Positions 60,519 to 64,000 of a stretch of 64,000 nucleotides of DNA are shown here, in pieces. A program made the position numbers and the translations under genes. The number at the start of each line of letters is the position of its first letter. The first letter of the stretch is position 1. Origin of the DNA: Adiantum capillus-veneris. Its lineage: Eukaryota > Streptophyta > Polypodiopsida > Polypodiales > Pteridaceae. The notes under the pieces were generated by a model that did not search any database, was not told the origin of the DNA, and saw only the letters and a program-made list of their open reading frames with translations. Location of the stretch: NCBI GenBank assembly GCA_014529385.2, contig CM043959.1:15154309-15218308 (forward strand). The letters run 5' to 3'.

Positions 60519-62132
60519 ATCTTGGAGAATGTGCATCGATTATAGCACTCTCAACGAAATCACCATCAAGATCAGATTTTCGATTCCTAGGATCGATGAT
60601 ATACTCGACAAGTTACAAGGATCCTCGTGCTTTAGCAGGATTGACTTGAAGAGTGGATATCATCATCTAGATCAAGATAGCGCCAGGAGATGTCTACAAG
60701 ACAGCTTTTCGGACAACTTTTGGGTTATTTGAGTTTTTCGTGATGCCTTTTGGCTTAACCAATGCTCCTGCGACATTTAACCGGATGATGGACAGGATTT
60801 TTCGAGAATACAGGCTATTTGTTGGCACTTTCTTTGACGACATCATTGTTTTCTCCAAGAATGAGGCAGAACACAGAGATCATCTGCTTCAAGTCTTTCA
60901 GGCATTACGAGATCACACGTTAGTGATTAATGCAAAGAAAAGTGAATTTTTCCTACTAGAGACACACTTTTTGGGACACATTGTGTCAACAGCAGGAGTG
61001 CAATGGACCCCGCCAAGATAGAGACTATCCGTGATTGGCCCGATTTGAGGAATGTCCATGAAGTTGGAAGCTTCTTGGGACTGTGTTCGTACTACAGGCG
61101 GTTCATACGAAAGTTTGCAAAGGTTGCTTCCCCTTTGCATACCTTGACACAGAAAGGAGTACCTTTTTCGTGGGGACCCACAGAGGTGACTGCCTTTCGG
61201 ACATTGAAAGAGAAATTGACTACAGGACCAGATTTGACTTTGCCGGACTTGCAGAAGTCATTTGAAGTATATTGTCATGCTTGTGGTCGTAGTCTGGGTG
61301 CGGTCTTGATGCAAGAAGGCCATGTCATAGCTTACGAGAGCCGTTTGTTCTCTAGGCCGGAGATGACAGCACAGATCTATGAGAAAGAGATTTTGGCGGT
61401 TATCCATGCTCTTACTCAGTGGCGGCATTACCTACTCGGAGCGGATTTTACTATCTTTACAGACCATCAGAGTTTGCGCTACTTCTTGTCACAGAAGCGG
61501 CTTTCGGAAAAGCAAATGCGGTGGGCGAACATCTTGTCACAGTTCCACTTCCAGATTGTCCGTGTGCAGGGACAGAAGAATGTGGTGGCAGATGCTTTGT
61601 CTCGAAAACCGTTGGTTCTGGCTGTTTCCGCGATACATCATAGGAGCTTCGAGGATATGGTCGATCAGTATGCCACAGATACAGATTTTGCAGATATTTT
61701 CACACGGATACGGGATGGGGAGACAGTAGCTGGATACTCCCTTCAGGAAGGCTACTTGATGAAAAAGACTATGTTGTGCGTTACACAGCCGTTGAGGGAA
61801 AAGGTTATGACTGAATGCCACTGTCCACCTTTTATGGGTCACCGCGGCATTGCTACCACCATGAAAGGGGTAGAGAGATACTTCTTTTCGCCGTGACTCA
61901 AAAAGGACGTGGAAGAGTTGTGCGCAGTATGCCAGAAGGTCAAGTTTGACAAGCATAAGGCACAGGGATTGTTACACCCTTTACCCATACCCACCCACCC
62001 CTGGGAAAGTATTGCAATGGATTTCATTTTTGATCTCCCAAGAACACAGAATGATCACGATGATTTTCCGATTACATGGCGCGTCTGAGACGATTGTCTC
62101 CGACAGAGACCCCAGATTTATGAGTTTGTTTT
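60519..62132 (+). pseudogene. Gypsy RT-RNase H-integrase segment, inverted
   Basis: Starts abruptly within reverse transcriptase at GSWRMCIDY. Frameshifts occur near 60680 and 61000. The catalytic FFDD is present in [13 protein letters not shown] near 60828. RNase H and the connection (61003-61896) form one long frame with ADALSRK. Integrase has GHRG, CAVCQKVKF and AMDFIFDLP, then an internal deletion, then VSDRDPRFMSLFW, where it ends near 62132. Gag, protease, the reverse transcriptase N-terminus and the integrase C-terminus are absent. Confidence 0.9.
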
Positions 62133-62141
62133 GGAAGGCAA

Positions 62142-62153
62142 GCTCTAATACCA
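62142..62153 (-). promoter_or_regulatory. Primer-binding site, minus strand
   Basis: GCTCTAATACCA is the reverse complement of TGGTATTAGAGC, one change from the initiator-Met tRNA primer site. It lies one base from the right LTR. Confidence 0.85.
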
Positions 62154-62154
62154 C

Positions 62155-62723
62155 TGTAACAGACTTGGATACTCCAAGTCAAAAATCAATCGCGACAGCA
62201 CCAAATAACCACTTCAAAACAAATCACAGATCACAATAGATTTGCACTGGCCCGGCGGAGTTCCGTGCCTAGAGATATTGGCCCCAAAGACTAGCGTCCC
62301 TTTCGGTATTTCTTTTTGTATTAATCAATCATCAAAGTACAAGAGAGCGGTTAGGGTTTCACTCTCAGACTCTACGTCCAGATGCTCTGAGAAGTGAGGC
62401 CCTCACCACTAATTTAAAGATTACAAGGGATGCCCAAAAGCAGAGCCCCAAAAGCTTCAAATCAAAAGCAATTGCTCTCTCTCTCTCACAGAGAGTCAAA
62501 ACTTGAAAGCAAAAGCATTCTCTCTCTCTCTTTCTCATATTGTAGAGAAAAAGCAAAATTTGCGTCGCTCATCATTTTTCCAAAAAAAAAATAATAATAA
62601 TAATAAAGCCTCCGCGATTTCCGGAATTTAGGGTTTCTGGCAGAAATTAGGGTTTGCAGGAATTTTAGGGTTTCTGGCAGGAATTAGGATTTTTGCTGTC
62701 CGCCACGTCATCACTTTGTGACA
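62155..62723 (-). repeat. Right LTR (5' LTR by orientation)
   Basis: TGTAACAG to TTTGTGACA, differing from the left LTR by scattered substitutions and small repeat-length changes. Confidence 0.9.
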
Positions 62724-62948
62724 GTTCCTTGCAGCTAGAGGGATAGAGGCCCTGGACTGAGCCGTTGGCGTCTCTTTTCCTCTATGTGGCAGGGACCAGT
62801 CTGAGTGGACTTTGGACTCAGTAATGGAGTGTTGCAGGCACATGCCCTCGAGTTCTCTCACCACATGGGAGACCTCGGGGTTATAGACTTCGTAGAAACT
62901 TTGTGGCCGCTAGCCAAGTTCTCAGTGACACCTCCAGACTAGCACATT

Positions 62949-64000
62949 GTGGTACGCTTCTTTGCTGACACACAGAGCCCACCATGCTATGTATACATAC
63001 ATGAGGACTCTTGGACAGAGGAAGTTGCCTTGCGCACGGCACGCTCTTCTTGGGACTGGGCTAGACAGTCTTACAGTCACGCCTATCTTGGGGACACTCG
63101 GATGCAAAAACTCCCCATCCAAGCCAGCCTCGAAGATAGCGTGGTTAGCTGCTGCCGTAGCTTCAGTTCTCTCTCGTTCCCCATGAGGATTGTCTCATGG
63201 AACGTGCAAGCATTAGGTGGAGCCCAGTTTCAGCGCCAGCGGGGTCGATTGCGTCAAGAGCTTCATCGCTGCCTTGTGAGCAGAGAGATTGACCTTCCTA
63301 TGTTGCACGAGCATCATCTTTGTGAGAGCCGCATTCGACGATGTGGTCAACTTTTGCGTGGGCGGTTTGAGACATTTTGGTCAGTTGGATTTGGACCTGG
63401 GATATCCAGGGAGGGGTATGTATGACTATTGCGGACTCTTGGCAGCATGCCATTGTGGGCAGAGGTATTATTGTGTCTGGCAAGGCTCAATGGATTACTA
63501 TGCAGGTTCAGGGCTGCCTCTTGGGCTTCCTGAACATCTATGCGTCCAATGTGGCAAGTGCACGTGCAGAGTTTTGGCCTCACATTGTAGAGTCTCTGCC
63601 GCATGCAGAGCAATGGTGCATTGGGGGTGACTTCAACATGCTCGAGGATCCCTTTGACAGGACTGGAGGTAGCCATGCTATTGTGCACGAAGCTGAGTTG
63701 GCAGCCTGGAGAGAGGCTATGTATGACTTTGAGGGTTTCGGATGATTGGCAGTACTCTGGCTTTGTGAGGCCCCCAGACGGCTTGGCCTTCTCTCGCTTG
63801 GACCGCAGAGTGGGAGGAGTGGATCTATCTTGGATAGATCGCTTCTACGCTAGTGACCACATCTGTGACTTGGGTGGGTCAGTTTGCATCTTGGCTAGGA
63901 CATCTTTTTCGGACCATGCATTAGTGATCCTCACGGTGACAGATAGACAGAGGAGGGGGAGCACGATGTTGTGCATCCCTAAGAGGATCTTGTTGGACTC
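62949..64000 (+). pseudogene. LINE ORF2 apurinic-type endonuclease, partial
   Basis: The endonuclease begins at ATG 63181 with RIVSWNVQALG, inside a frame that is already open upstream from 62949. A frameshift near 63410 separates the first third from LNIYASN and GGDFNMLEDPFDRTGG (63622-63669). A second change near 63740 leads to LAFSRLDR, DRFYAS and SDHALV, the C-terminal catalytic motifs of the exonuclease-endonuclease-phosphatase fold. The enzyme nicks target DNA to prime reverse transcription. The sequence runs off the window before the reverse transcriptase. Confidence 0.85.

Larger units (their letters stand above)
59763..62728 (-). mobile_element. Gypsy element with pol inverted relative to its LTRs
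   Basis: LTRs at 59768-60317 (550 bp) and 62155-62723 (569 bp) are close copies and are flanked by a perfect 5-bp TSD, GTTCC (59763-59767 and 62724-62728). A reverse-complement PBS adjoins the right LTR and a reverse-complement polypurine tract adjoins the left LTR, so the element is minus-oriented. The chromovirus-like pol between them (60519-62132) reads on the plus strand. Confidence 0.9.
57480..64000 (+). mobile_element. L1-type LINE, plus strand, interrupted and running off the window
   Basis: A non-LTR retrotransposon with ORF1 (RNA-binding and CCHC) from about 57915 and an ORF2 endonuclease from 63181. Its left boundary is approximate. A solo gypsy LTR (58871-59411) and a gypsy element (59768-62723) are inserted in it. 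The reverse transcriptase should lie beyond the right edge. It sits in an upstream intron of the SAM gene, in the opposite orientation. Confidence 0.85.

Overview
The window reads as nuclear DNA of a land plant with a large, repeat-rich genome. It is almost entirely retrotransposons in several states of decay, microsatellites and AT-rich spacer. One apparently intact spliced host gene (minus strand) and one pentatricopeptide-repeat (PPR) pseudogene are visible. The PPR style and the giant intron would fit a fern or another large-genome seed-free plant. This is an inference from sequence style, not a proof. No prokaryotic signature, CRISPR array, rRNA or convincing tRNA gene was seen.

Layout, left to right. 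1-2032: four long (GT)n tracts in otherwise featureless spacer. 2033-7214: complete Ty1/copia element A with 227-bp LTRs, a perfect 5-bp target-site duplication (TSD), PBS and PPT, and a broken gag-pol. 8354-10559: three near-identical ~610-bp units separated and flanked by long (CT)n tracts. 12954-13095: a near-perfect 70-bp-arm palindrome with a 2-nt loop. 13319-18178: element B, an older internally deleted relative of A in the same orientation, also with a perfect TSD. 20505-31810: a second copia family, with a solo LTR (perfect TSD), element C with a truncated 3' LTR, and 5'-truncated element D. 32226-33176: decayed PPR gene. 34470-34870: a scrap of copia RT/RNase H. 37549-37794: a tRNA-derived SINE.

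From 38974 to beyond the right end lies a minus-strand gene for a plant SAM-domain protein. Five exons are recognised (38974-39018, 39193-39255, 39344-39421, 56766-57031, 57100-57179). The three SAM exons are separated from the two upstream exons by a 17.3-kb interval. That interval holds a LINE fragment (41.3-42.1 kb) and a complex of minus-strand Ty3/gypsy chromoviruses (42.1-54.2 kb) with three related LTRs. The next upstream intron holds a plus-strand L1-type LINE (about 57480 to past 64000). This LINE is interrupted by a solo gypsy LTR and by a gypsy element whose pol runs opposite to its own LTRs, PBS and PPT.

No cooperating gene system is evident. The observations most worth following are the long palindrome, the SAM gene with its retroelement-filled intron, the gypsy element with inverted pol, a stop codon shared in gag of two copia copies, and repeated Gln CAG/TAG differences between element copies that suggest decay of methylated CHG sites.
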